40,904 bases of DNA, from positions 1-40,904 of the forward strand of contig CALDSK010000107.1 in NCBI GenBank assembly GCA_937911865.1. Reading direction: 5' to 3'. The DNA is from an uncultured Synechococcus sp. (GTDB lineage Bacteria; Cyanobacteriota; Cyanobacteriia; Phormidesmidales; Phormidesmidaceae). Made by a program: the position numbers and the translations under genes. Shown piece after piece: positions 26,105 through 34,022 of this stretch (within the stretch, counting starts at the first letter, position 1; each line of letters begins with the position of its first letter). A model generated the notes under the pieces. The model was given only the letters and a program-made list of their open reading frames with translations, had not been told where the DNA came from and did not search any database.

Positions 26105-27892
26105 ATGAGCCTTAGCAGTCCAAGGAAGAGGTCTCCCAGCCTTGACCTAACGTTAGAAGGAGCGTCTTCTCATAAGACGATAACGGCATCCTCAGCACTC
26201 GTCTCATCCCTGCATAAGCTGGGTGTGACCAAAGTTTTTGGGGTATCTGGTGGAGCGATCGCAGCAATTTGGCATAGCTTTTCTACCAGCGCTATAGAAG
26301 TTATTCACTGCCGACACGAGACAGGGGCTGTCTTTGCTGCCACAGAGTATCACTTTGCTAGCGATGAACCAGTCGCTGTTTTTACCACCTCTGGCCCTGG
26401 CCTAACGAATGCCTTAACTGGCCTCTTAGCTGCCCGTGATGAAGGGGCTAAGGTGATTTTAATATCGCCATTTTCACCAGCAGCTAACCGGACTCGCTGG
26501 CTGATTCAAGAGACGACCTTCTCGACGATGCCTGCCGATCTGTACCGATCGGGGCCGCTGTTTCACTTTGCCAGCGTTATTGAAGATCCCGCTCAGCTGA
26601 ATCAGACAACGGTGCAGTTGGCCGCTGGCTTGAGGCGGCTTGGCGGCTTTATGGCACATCTTGCTGTTCCACCTTCTGTTCAAAGCGCATTGATAGACCG
26701 CGTACCCACCAGACAGGTGACTGCTTCGATGCTTAACCCATCACAGCTGTCGCTGTCGCCCGCCAGTGTAAAACGATATGCCGATTTGCTATTATCTGGC
26801 CCCACGGTTATCTGGGTGGGCTTTGGGGCCAGGCAGGCCGCTCAGCAAGTGCGTGAGTTAGCCATCCGGCTACAGGCCAGGGTCATTTGTTCACCGCGTG
26901 GTAAAGGTATTTTTCCGGAAAATCATCCGTTGTTTGGTGGTGTGACCGGTATGGGGGGACATGACTGGGTAGCCGCTGAGCTGGCCAAAATCGCGCCCCA
27001 GCATATTTTGGTGCTCGGCAGTCGTTTAGGAGAACCCTCCTCTTTCTACGATTCTAGATTGACGCCAAGCGTCAGCTTTATTCACGTTGATATCGATCCA
27101 GCTGTGCCGGGGGTGAGCTATCCCATGGTACCGACAGAGGCCGTTTGTACAGAGATTGGCAGATTTCTGACCGCACTCTTGACGCATATTCCAGACCATT
27201 TTCCAGCCCGGTTGTCCGAGAGCTCGCCGACCGCTGAGCCACCTACTGCCAACGCTTCTATTTCTAACCAGGGATTGCTCTTAACCGCTAATAGCCACGG
27301 TCGGGTGCGGCCTCAGTACCTGATGCAGCTTATCCAGACAAGGCTGATCGATCCGGCCGCTGCCATACTGCTTGCAGATAGCGGCAATTCTTTTGTATGG
27401 ACGACGCACTATCTGCAATTTACCCGGCCAGGTCAATACCGTGTCAGTACAGGCGTTGGATCTATGGGGCATGCCGCAGCGGGTGTTTTGGGGGCGGCGA
27501 TCGCGTCGAAAAAAGCAGTGGCTGTTGTAGGCGATGGTGCCATGCTGATGAACAACGAAATTAACACCGCCGTTCACTGTGGCGCACCCGCGCTGTGGAT
27601 TGTACTCAATGACGGACGCTACAACATGTGTGACCAGGGGATGGAAACTTTGGGCCTGACTGCGGATGCCACCTTGCCTGCGGTGGATTTTTCCCGATTT
27701 GCGATCGCCCAAGGCGCCACTGGCCTACAGGCCAAAAATGAACGCCAGCTAGAAACCGCTCTAGAGGCTGCTATTGCCAGCACAGGACCTTGCGTTCTAG
27801 ACGTGTGGATAGATCCTACGCTCAGACCCCCCTCTGACAACCGCAACAGTGGGCTCAAGCGTCAGATGGTCTTTCCTCAAACCCCGTCCTAA
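26105..27892 (+). CDS. Thiamine-diphosphate-dependent enzyme, acetolactate-synthase-like
   Basis: A 595-residue enzyme with the three-domain ALS/pyruvate-decarboxylase fold. The N-terminal domain has the ThDP-activating glutamate in CRHETGAVFAATEYHF (Glu72), then TTSGPGLTNALTGLLAARDEGAKV. The middle domain reads GPTVIWVGFGARQAA and LGSRLGEPSSF. The C-terminal domain has the Mg-ThDP motif GDGAMLMNNEINTAV, ending NDGRYNMCDQG. All key residues look intact, so it should ligate or decarboxylate 2-oxo acids. It is probably not housekeeping IlvB: no ilvN-type regulatory subunit follows, and RWLIQETTFSTMP replaces the usual ALS text. The scytonemin enzyme ScyA is a relative in kind, but no other scytonemin gene is here. 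It heads a five-gene same-strand cluster. A TTG one codon upstream is less likely as the start. Confidence 0.82.
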   Translation: MSLSSPRKRSPSLDLTLEGASSHKTITASSALVSSLHKLGVTKVFGVSGGAIAAIWHSFSTSAIEVIHCRHETGAVFAATEYHFASDEPVAVFTTSGPGLTNALTGLLAARDEGAKVILISPFSPAANRTRWLIQETTFSTMPADLYRSGPLFHFASVIEDPAQLNQTTVQLAAGLRRLGGFMAHLAVPPSVQSALIDRVPTRQVTASMLNPSQLSLSPASVKRYADLLLSGPTVIWVGFGARQAAQQVRELAIRLQARVICSPRGKGIFPENHPLFGGVTGMGGHDWVAAELAKIAPQHILVLGSRLGEPSSFYDSRLTPSVSFIHVDIDPAVPGVSYPMVPTEAVCTEIGRFLTALLTHIPDHFPARLSESSPTAEPPTANASISNQGLLLTANSHGRVRPQYLMQLIQTRLIDPAAAILLADSGNSFVWTTHYLQFTRPGQYRVSTGVGSMGHAAAGVLGAAIASKKAVAVVGDGAMLMNNEINTAVHCGAPALWIVLNDGRYNMCDQGMETLGLTADATLPAVDFSRFAIAQGATGLQAKNERQLETALEAAIASTGPCVLDVWIDPTLRPPSDNRNSGLKRQMVFPQTPS

Positions 27893-27982
27893 CCGGCTTT
27901 GCACTCATTAACAGTCACTCGTCAGTTCCTTATTCACTAGCGTCCACTCACCTTCGGATCTGCAAATTCTGGTCAATTAGCC

Positions 27983-28066
27983 ATGGAGTAGAATACCTTT
28001 GCCACCTCAGAGTATGTTGAAACCCCGGCAGATAAAGCGTTTCGCTACCTACGCAAGCTTGAGAAC
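27983..28066 (+). pseudogene. Interrupted 5' end of the SRPBCC-P450 gene (in-frame TAG at codon 3)
   Basis: The frame of the SRPBCC-P450 gene continues upstream of its first usable start. It reads ATG GAG TAG (27983-27991), then N-T-F-A-T-S-E-Y-V-E-T-P-A-D-K-A-F-R-Y-L (28051 on the right). The ETPADKAFRYLR text is the first strand and helix of an SRPBCC domain, so it was evidently once translated. No ATG, GTG or TTG lies between the TAG and the TTG at 28067. A CAG or TGG codon would restore the frame by one substitution. Confidence 0.6.
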
Positions 28067-30247
28067 TTGAATGAATGGACCCTGGGCAGCCGAATGGTTG
28101 AACGGATTGATGACGATACCTGGATGGGCACAGCCTCTGGCTATCAATCTGCCCTGTGCTATCACGTGAGATCGCTCAATGAGCCTAACAATGCAGCCAA
28201 AGGCCCTACCGACATTGCCGCGATTGAGTGGCAGTGTGGCTACACTTACAACAATTATTTCAAGCAGTATCCTCTATTGGTTTTCCCGGCTAGCTACCTG
28301 GCGATAGATCCTGATGAAACGGGCTGTTATTTGCACTGGGTGAGTGTGATTGATCCGGTGCGGCGCACGCCGATGATTATGGAAGGTATTTCGACAGTTC
28401 ACTTGTTTGAAGCGCGATCGCTAAAAGCCGCCCTAGAACGTCAGCAAGGGTTAAAGGCCCCTGCGATTGGGCTCTGGGAAATTGAGACCGACACTATTTT
28501 TGTCGATGCGCCGATGGCAACGGCAGTTGACTTCGTAACAGATGTACGCAATCTCAGCCAGTGGTCTCCTTTGTTTCGACAACTGGGCGAGGAGCCCCCC
28601 ACCCTAACAGAAGGCACCTATCTAGATGAGTACAACCACACCGTCAAAGTGACGTTTGTATCGCGGCCACTCAGCGAAGAGTACGCCCTGATTGAACAAA
28701 CTTTTCAGTATGTAGAGAATGGTTATTCGCAGCGCTGTTTGTTGTTACTCATCCCTTCGAAACGCGCGTTTGGAGAAAACGCTAAAGGTGTTCTATTGCA
28801 TCGCATTGTCTTTTGGCCAAAAGACACCCCACGAGTTTTGGGCCGTCAACGCATTGAAGACTTTGGTGCAGAGAATATGGCCTGCAAGCGTTTAATAGAG
28901 ATGCTTGCGGGCAATCCCAACAGCTTTGCCAAAGGCATGAGCTACCAAAGTCCAGATCTATTGCACGCCGATAGTGAGGCTCATCCTATGACCGATCACT
29001 CTAGACAAGCCGCCTCTAGTAAAGCTACCTCTAGAAAAGTCACACCACCCAGTATCTTTTCACCAGAATTTTTCAACGATCCCTATCCGCTCTATCGCTC
29101 AATGCGCGATGACTATCCATTGTATTTCGATTTGCAGGCCAAAGCCTGGATTTTGAGTCGGTATGAAGATGTTAAATCAGCGCTGCAAAATCCCGCTTTT
29201 ACGACCCGCAGCTACGCTACCCAAACAGAACCTCTCTTAGGTAAAACTATCATTCAGCTCGACGGGAAAGAACATACACGGCAGCGCAATTTAATTGCGG
29301 CCTCTTTTAGCGCAACTAATGTGCAGACTCGCTACGAAGCACTGATTAGGAAGACGGTAGATAGCCTGATTGAGGGCTTTAGCCACCGCGGTGAAGCAGA
29401 GCTGATTGGCGAATTTGTGACTCAGTTTCCCGTACGGATTATGGCCGGTATTTTGGGTTTGCCCGCAGAAGATTTAGAACAGTTTCGAGTATGGTATTTG
29501 GCCCTGATTCGAGGGGCCTTGAACATTTCGGGCGATCCGGTGATCGCCCAGGCCGGAGAACAGTCCAGAGATCAGCTAGACAAGTATCTACGCATGATCA
29601 TTGCCCAGCGCCGACAGGCCCCAAAAGAAGACATGATTTCCGGGCTAGTCAGCGCTGAACTAGACGGCGAACGCCTTAGTGAAGACGAAATAGTCCGCTT
29701 CGGAATGCTGATGGTGTTTGCCGCCGGGGAAACCACCGAAAAAGCACTGGCCACCACCATGCGTAACTTAATTGCCCATCCCGACCAGCTAGCGCAGGTG
29801 CGCACCAATCGGCACCTCATCCAAAACAGCATCAGCGAGTCGTTGCGCTTTACTGCCCCCACCCATATGGTTCCGCGTAAGACCAATGCTGCTATTGAGG
29901 TCTCAGGCGGTACGATTCCCGCAGAGGCAGAAGTGATGTGTTTTTTAGGTGCGGCCAATCGAGATGAAAGACAATTTAAAGAGCCTGACACTTTCAACAT
30001 TTTTCGCCCAGAGCACGATATCTCGCTTACATCAGCGGCGCAAGGAATGCATTTAGCCTTCGGCGCAGGTCGGCACTTTTGTCCAGGGGCCATGCTCTCC
30101 AAACTAGAGCTGGCAATCTCTCTCAATCGCCTACTCGACACGTTAGAAAATCTCCAATTTGCCGCAGGCGAGACCCCTGACGATCAGGGCTTGTTTTTGC
30201 GGGGACCCACCCAGCTCAAGATTACCTTCACTCCAAAGACCCTTTAG
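28067..30247 (+). CDS. Tandem SRPBCC domain fused to cytochrome P450
   Basis: A fusion of at least 726 residues counted from the TTG at 28067; the domain text starts 26 codons earlier. Region 1 (to about 120) and region 2 (about 140-290, starting DTIFVDAPMATAVDFVTDVRNLSQWSP) look like two SRPBCC/START-type ligand-binding domains, the fold of polyketide aromatase/cyclases. A Ser/Lys linker leads to a full bacterial P450 (about 330-726). It has the oxygen-activating I helix AAGETT (552-557), the ExxR pair Glu591/Arg594, and the haem loop FGAGRHFCPG with ligand Cys672. No reductase domain is fused, so electrons must come from outside. I know of no named family with this order. An ATG at 28988 could in principle start a stand-alone P450. 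Confidence 0.8.
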   Translation: MNEWTLGSRMVERIDDDTWMGTASGYQSALCYHVRSLNEPNNAAKGPTDIAAIEWQCGYTYNNYFKQYPLLVFPASYLAIDPDETGCYLHWVSVIDPVRRTPMIMEGISTVHLFEARSLKAALERQQGLKAPAIGLWEIETDTIFVDAPMATAVDFVTDVRNLSQWSPLFRQLGEEPPTLTEGTYLDEYNHTVKVTFVSRPLSEEYALIEQTFQYVENGYSQRCLLLLIPSKRAFGENAKGVLLHRIVFWPKDTPRVLGRQRIEDFGAENMACKRLIEMLAGNPNSFAKGMSYQSPDLLHADSEAHPMTDHSRQAASSKATSRKVTPPSIFSPEFFNDPYPLYRSMRDDYPLYFDLQAKAWILSRYEDVKSALQNPAFTTRSYATQTEPLLGKTIIQLDGKEHTRQRNLIAASFSATNVQTRYEALIRKTVDSLIEGFSHRGEAELIGEFVTQFPVRIMAGILGLPAEDLEQFRVWYLALIRGALNISGDPVIAQAGEQSRDQLDKYLRMIIAQRRQAPKEDMISGLVSAELDGERLSEDEIVRFGMLMVFAAGETTEKALATTMRNLIAHPDQLAQVRTNRHLIQNSISESLRFTAPTHMVPRKTNAAIEVSGGTIPAEAEVMCFLGAANRDERQFKEPDTFNIFRPEHDISLTSAAQGMHLAFGAGRHFCPGAMLSKLELAISLNRLLDTLENLQFAAGETPDDQGLFLRGPTQLKITFTPKTL

Positions 30248-30285
30248 AGATCCCCTGAAAAATATTGTAAAAGGAGCCTATCGTG

Positions 30286-30792
30286 ATGAGATTAACCGCA
30301 ACTGTAGATATCAACGCCCCCGCAGAGATTGTCTGGGCCTGTGTGGAAGAGCCAGACAAGATTGTGCAGTGGGTAGAAGGGGCCGTTGGCCATCGCTACA
30401 TTACCCCTGTAGAGAATGGCGTTATCGTCGGCAGCCAGTTTGAACAAAAGCTGCAACAGGGGAAAGAGATTGTGACTTTTATTGGCACGGTAACCGACTG
30501 CCAACAGCCCCAGCGGTTTGGCTTTCATATTCCTTCGCCCGCTTACTCTAGCGATGCCCTCTTTCAGCTCACGCCGCTTAGCGATGAAACCACTCAAGTA
30601 GACTACTCAATTGACGTGGAGCTACACACGCTCAAGGCCAAGGTAGCGGGCTTTGTTCTGCGGCTCCCGCTGACGTTTTTTGTCCCGAAGCAAATGCGGC
30701 GACTCAAGCAGCTGGCTGAATCACTAACGGCAGCACCAGAAACAAGCCAGGCGATAAGCCCAGAACAAACTAACGTGGGAGAAACCGTATGA
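30286..30792 (+). CDS. SRPBCC-family protein
   Basis: A 168-residue SRPBCC/polyketide-cyclase-like protein. The opening LTATVDINAPAEIVWACVEEPDKIVQWVEG is the typical first strand and helix pair; later strands (FIGTVTDCQQPQRFGFHI, TQVDYSIDVEL) and the long C-terminal helix (PKQMRRLKQLAESL) complete the fold. It should bind a hydrophobic ligand; whether it is an enzyme is unknown. An AAAGGAG site sits 9 bases before the ATG; a GTG one codon earlier is equally reachable. It starts 38 bases after the P450 fusion and overlaps the next gene by 4 bases. Confidence 0.8.
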   Translation: MRLTATVDINAPAEIVWACVEEPDKIVQWVEGAVGHRYITPVENGVIVGSQFEQKLQQGKEIVTFIGTVTDCQQPQRFGFHIPSPAYSSDALFQLTPLSDETTQVDYSIDVELHTLKAKVAGFVLRLPLTFFVPKQMRRLKQLAESLTAAPETSQAISPEQTNVGETV

Positions 30793-31454
30793 CTATTAGC
30801 TCACAAGCGAAGCAACATCCACTCTGTGACCGACTCAAAATCTTGCAAATAGGTGATTACTGGGAATATAGCGTCGAAGGAACGCTGGAGCGCGATGGCC
30901 AGCCGCTGCCGCTTACAGGCTCGTCAACGGTCACCGTTGAACAGCGCACCACAGAGCAAGGAACGTTTAAGGCGTTGGTCTTTAGCCGGTTGCTAAAGCT
31001 GAGCGGCGTAGAAGGCCCTGAAGGGAATTTAAGCCCACCGTTAGGGTTGTTCTATTTCAGTCAAAATGACGAGACGTTAGACATGTTCATTATGGGAGAC
31101 ACGATGGGTCTAGGCGGTAGCGATCGCTTTGCAGCAGAACCCCAACTCTTTTTCCCAGGATATTGGACGCCCCAAACCCGCTATGAAAATACGCTTGATT
31201 TTGGCAACAGTGACGATGTGACCAATACGCTTGAAGTCACAGGGACTGTAGATGTGGCTACGCCGCTAGGTAACTATCACGCCTGGATTGCGCCGATCAC
31301 TTCACACAGTAAGCCATTGGGTACGCTCACAGGCTGCGACTACTGGACGCCTCAGCTGGGCGCACCCATTCAGTTTGAGATGTTTATGCCCACGCCCGAT
31401 GGCTCAACGATGCAGACCCGTTCTACGATGCGGGCATATCAGCTACAGGATTGA
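30789..31454 (+). CDS. Hypothetical protein in the P450 cluster
   Basis: An unrecognised 221-residue soluble protein with no signal peptide or membrane segment. The sequence is rich in beta-strand-like stretches (GDYWEYSVEGTLERDG, SSTVTVEQRT, NTLEVTGTVDVATPLGNYHAW), so a beta-barrel or beta-sandwich fold is likely. The start overlaps the stop of the SRPBCC gene (ATGA), a sign of translational coupling. It is followed after 28 bases by the cytochrome c gene. Its place between a ligand-binding protein and a cytochrome suggests a role in the same pathway, with nothing more specific visible. Confidence 0.75.
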   Translation: MTISSQAKQHPLCDRLKILQIGDYWEYSVEGTLERDGQPLPLTGSSTVTVEQRTTEQGTFKALVFSRLLKLSGVEGPEGNLSPPLGLFYFSQNDETLDMFIMGDTMGLGGSDRFAAEPQLFFPGYWTPQTRYENTLDFGNSDDVTNTLEVTGTVDVATPLGNYHAWIAPITSHSKPLGTLTGCDYWTPQLGAPIQFEMFMPTPDGSTMQTRSTMRAYQLQD

Positions 31455-31482
31455 TTTTGACATCAGAAGGAATACAGCGGAG

Positions 31483-32358
31483 ATGAAAAAGAGACGTCTT
31501 CTGGGCATTGGGTTGGTTAGTGTGGTGGCAATTGCGATCGCAGCTATCGCCGTTCGGCTATATCAGGTACCGTCTGCCAGAACGCTGACATATGACGTGG
31601 GCGAAGTTGCTGCGGTCCCTGTGCTCACAGATGAACGCTCCCTTCAGCGCGGGGAGCATGTCAGTAAAGCAATCGCCGTCTGCCAGCTGTGTCACGGCCT
31701 TGATCTGGGCGGCAAGCTGGCGTTTGAGCATCCGATTTTGGGTAAAGGCTACACGCCTAACTTGACCCGTGGGGCAGGCGGTATTGGGACGAGCTATACG
31801 TCAGCTGACTGGGTACGTGCCCTTCGTCATGGGGTAAACCGTGACGGTAGGGGGCTGTTATTCATGCCGTCAGATCACTACGCTTATCTGACGGATCAAG
31901 ATCTAGGGGCCATGATCGGATATTTTCAAAGCTTACCGCCCGTTGATAATCTCAAAAATCAGTTAGCACTCACGCCCCTGGCCAAATTGATGATTGACCT
32001 GGGTCTATCTGGAGAGGTTGTTAGAGCCAAAAGCTTGGATCACACTACGAATCTATCCACCGCATTTAATGACCAAGAGCAGCGTCCGGCCTACACCGTA
32101 GAAATTGGTGGCTGCACATTTTGCCATGGTAGAGATTTGCATGGCGGACAAGGCTTAGAACCCGGTGCGCCTCCGGGACCAGACATTACGAGTATAGGGC
32201 TCAACGCCTGGAACTTTGCTCAGTTTGCAGCAGTGATGCGAACTGGTATTCGGCCTGACCATTCGATCATTGACTATCGCTTTATGCCCTGGCAGGGCTA
32301 TCAAAATATGACCGATGAAGAATTGAAATCCGTGTGGGATTACCTGAATACCCTTTGA
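31483..32358 (+). CDS. Membrane-anchored dihaem cytochrome c
   Basis: A 291-residue c-type cytochrome. An uncleaved-looking N-terminal helix (LLGIGLVSVVAIAIAAIAV, after MKKRR) would anchor it with the haem domains outside the cytoplasmic membrane or in the thylakoid lumen. Two haem sites are present: CQLCH (67-71) and CTFCH (211-215). Candidate axial methionines are Met128 (LLFMPSDHY) and Met268 (YRFMPWQGY). The two halves look like a duplicated cytochrome c domain, as in dehydrogenase cytochrome subunits. It ends the five-gene cluster, so accepting electrons from an oxidation in that pathway is plausible, though a P450 in the cytoplasm could not contact it directly. Confidence 0.87.
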   Translation: MKKRRLLGIGLVSVVAIAIAAIAVRLYQVPSARTLTYDVGEVAAVPVLTDERSLQRGEHVSKAIAVCQLCHGLDLGGKLAFEHPILGKGYTPNLTRGAGGIGTSYTSADWVRALRHGVNRDGRGLLFMPSDHYAYLTDQDLGAMIGYFQSLPPVDNLKNQLALTPLAKLMIDLGLSGEVVRAKSLDHTTNLSTAFNDQEQRPAYTVEIGGCTFCHGRDLHGGQGLEPGAPPGPDITSIGLNAWNFAQFAAVMRTGIRPDHSIIDYRFMPWQGYQNMTDEELKSVWDYLNTL

Positions 32359-32504
32359 GTCATCCGATCAGCAACCATATATAGCTAGCTTCGCTAAGGA
32401 ACGCTCATCAAGACAGGGAACGCTCACCAAAACAAAATAAGAACGCATCCTTACTTTGCAATATCAGGTATCCTTACTTGTTTAGGACCACTAATTTTTG
32501 ATCA

Positions 32505-32906
32505 CTAAGGCTGAGTGGTTGCGATGCCCAGGCGTACCTGTTCTACTTTTCTAAGCTGGTCCATAGCTGCGACAACACGTCCGTGATCTGTTGTTTCGTC
32601 TGCTTTGATGGTGACCAGTATGGGACTGCCAGCTGACAATTGATCTACAGATTCGCCCAGGTCTTCTAATGTCACCGAGGCATCATCAATAAACAACTCT
32701 CCGTTGGCAGTAATGGTGAGAGTGACGTCCACCTGATCTTGCGGCGTTGAGGTGACGGCTTCGGGTAGGTTGACAGGGAGGCCTTCGGCGCGGGTTAGGT
32801 AGAGCGTAGAAAGGATAAAAAATGCCAAGATCGCGAAGATAACGTCGATCATTGGCAAAATGTTTACGCCTGAACGGCTGATTTCGTTGTCGTCAGGTAG
32901 GCGCAT
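32505..32906 (-). CDS. ExbD/TolR family biopolymer transport protein
   Basis: A 133-residue protein of the ExbD/TolR family. A short cytoplasmic start (MRLPDDNEISRSGVNILPMIDVIF) contains the one essential membrane Asp of the family in LPMIDVIFAILAFFIL, followed by a periplasmic domain with the GSPILVTIKADETTDHGRVVAAMDQL text. ExbD works with ExbB (and often TonB) to couple the proton gradient to outer-membrane events. No exbB is adjacent, which is unusual. A 39-residue membrane protein gene lies just upstream on the same strand. Confidence 0.88.
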   Translation of the reverse strand: MRLPDDNEISRSGVNILPMIDVIFAILAFFILSTLYLTRAEGLPVNLPEAVTSTPQDQVDVTLTITANGELFIDDASVTLEDLGESVDQLSAGSPILVTIKADETTDHGRVVAAMDQLRKVEQVRLGIATTQP

Positions 32907-32929
32907 GGTAATCGTGCATTCGCAGATAT

Positions 32930-33049
32930 TTAGTACATGAAGCCAGAAGCGAATAGCAGAACCGTCAGACCACCAACGAGGATCATCAACGCTTTACCTG
33001 CATCCCAGCTGCCTTTCCAAGAATAGTTCGCCTTATCGTTTTCAGCCAT
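32930..33049 (-). CDS. Small 39-residue single-helix membrane protein
   Basis: A complete short frame with ATG at 33047-33049 and TAA at 32930-32932. The protein starts MAENDKANYSWKGSWDAGKA, then has one membrane helix (LMILVGGLTVLLFASGFMY) up to its last residue. The polar-then-helix layout is that of small photosynthetic or respiratory complex subunits, but I cannot match it to a named one. It lies 23 bases upstream of exbD on the same strand, so co-transcription is likely. Confidence 0.55.
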   Translation of the reverse strand: MAENDKANYSWKGSWDAGKALMILVGGLTVLLFASGFMY

Positions 33050-33190
33050 AGCTGCATCACCGTAGTAACGTTACACTTCTTAGCATAGCGCTAGAGAGCC
33101 GTGAATTCTATCTCTCCGCAGACAGGCGTGCCAAAGATAGCGGCTCAAGGCAGGCGCGCTTAGACGGTATTGATTGATGTCGATAGCCGG

Positions 33191-34012
33191 TTACAGCAGT
33201 GACATTTGTTGCCCTTGCTGTTGATAGTAAAACTGTTCGACGCCCCAGCGACGATACATCGGTAGTTTGCGCTTAAAGGAAAGGCGACTTTCTACCGCAG
33301 CTTGCTCTAGTTTCTTTTGAGCGTCTTCTTTGCGGCAGTTCAAAATTTTGGCGGCGTCTTGCAGGCGAATCCACTGCTGACCGAAGCGCTTCAGTAGGAC
33401 CTCGTCATCTTCGTTTTGGATTTGGGTGAGTAGAAGTTTGGCGAGTAGCCAGCAGGCTTTGGTGTCGGCCTCGGCGCGGTGCGAGGTGCTGATGTCGAAG
33501 TTGAAGTGCTTGATCAGGTTGGGCAGGCTGCGCGAGGGCAGGTCAGCGAGCAGCATGCGCGAAAGAATAACGGTGCAGAGCTTCTGTAGAGGCGGTTTGT
33601 AGAAGCGAATGCCGAGACGCTTGTATTCGGTGCGTAGGAAGGCATAGTCGAAGTCGAGGTTGTGAGCGGTGAAGACGCGATCGCCCTCAAGCAGCGGCAG
33701 ACACTTTGGCCAAATTTCTTCTGGTGGTGGCGATGGGTACACCATCTCTGGGGTGAGGCCCGTGATTTTGGTGATGAACTCAGGAATTTTGACTTTGGGA
33801 TTGATTAAATAGGTTTCCTGATGCTCTAGGCCATCGGCCAGGCTAGCTTGCAGCACAGAGACTTCAATGACGCGCGCGTTGTGACCCAGCGCGCCTGTGG
33901 TTTCGACATCAACTACGGCAAGCGGTGACTGGCTGACTTTGCGGTAGTAGGCCAGCAGCTCACTGGAGAGCAGGGCGGACTGTCCTTGAAATTTTGCGGC
34001 GTGGGCGACCAT
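33191..34012 (-). CDS. DEDDh-family 3'-5' exonuclease
   Basis: A 273-residue protein with a DnaQ-like exonuclease domain. The four acidic metal ligands and catalytic histidine are visible: Asp35 and Glu37 in VVDVETTG, Asp120 in AHNLDFDYAFL, and His178/Asp183 in HRAEADTKA. This is the DEDDh pattern of the DNA polymerase III epsilon family. The C-terminal 80 residues (RLQDAAKILNCRKEDAQKKLEQA) are helical and outside the nuclease fold. It starts 10 bases after the aldo/keto reductase gene, so the two form an operon. It could be a proofreading, repair or RNA-processing nuclease; the sequence does not say. Confidence 0.88.
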   Translation of the reverse strand: MVAHAAKFQGQSALLSSELLAYYRKVSQSPLAVVDVETTGALGHNARVIEVSVLQASLADGLEHQETYLINPKVKIPEFITKITGLTPEMVYPSPPPEEIWPKCLPLLEGDRVFTAHNLDFDYAFLRTEYKRLGIRFYKPPLQKLCTVILSRMLLADLPSRSLPNLIKHFNFDISTSHRAEADTKACWLLAKLLLTQIQNEDDEVLLKRFGQQWIRLQDAAKILNCRKEDAQKKLEQAAVESRLSFKRKLPMYRRWGVEQFYYQQQGQQMSLL

Positions 34013-34022
34013 GTTATTCCAT

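Noticed and set aside
26105..32358. Scytonemin biosynthesis cluster
   Set aside because: The ThDP enzyme is the same kind as ScyA, but no ScyB-type dehydrogenase, ScyC or tyrosine/tryptophan pathway duplicates are present, and P450/SRPBCC genes do not fit.
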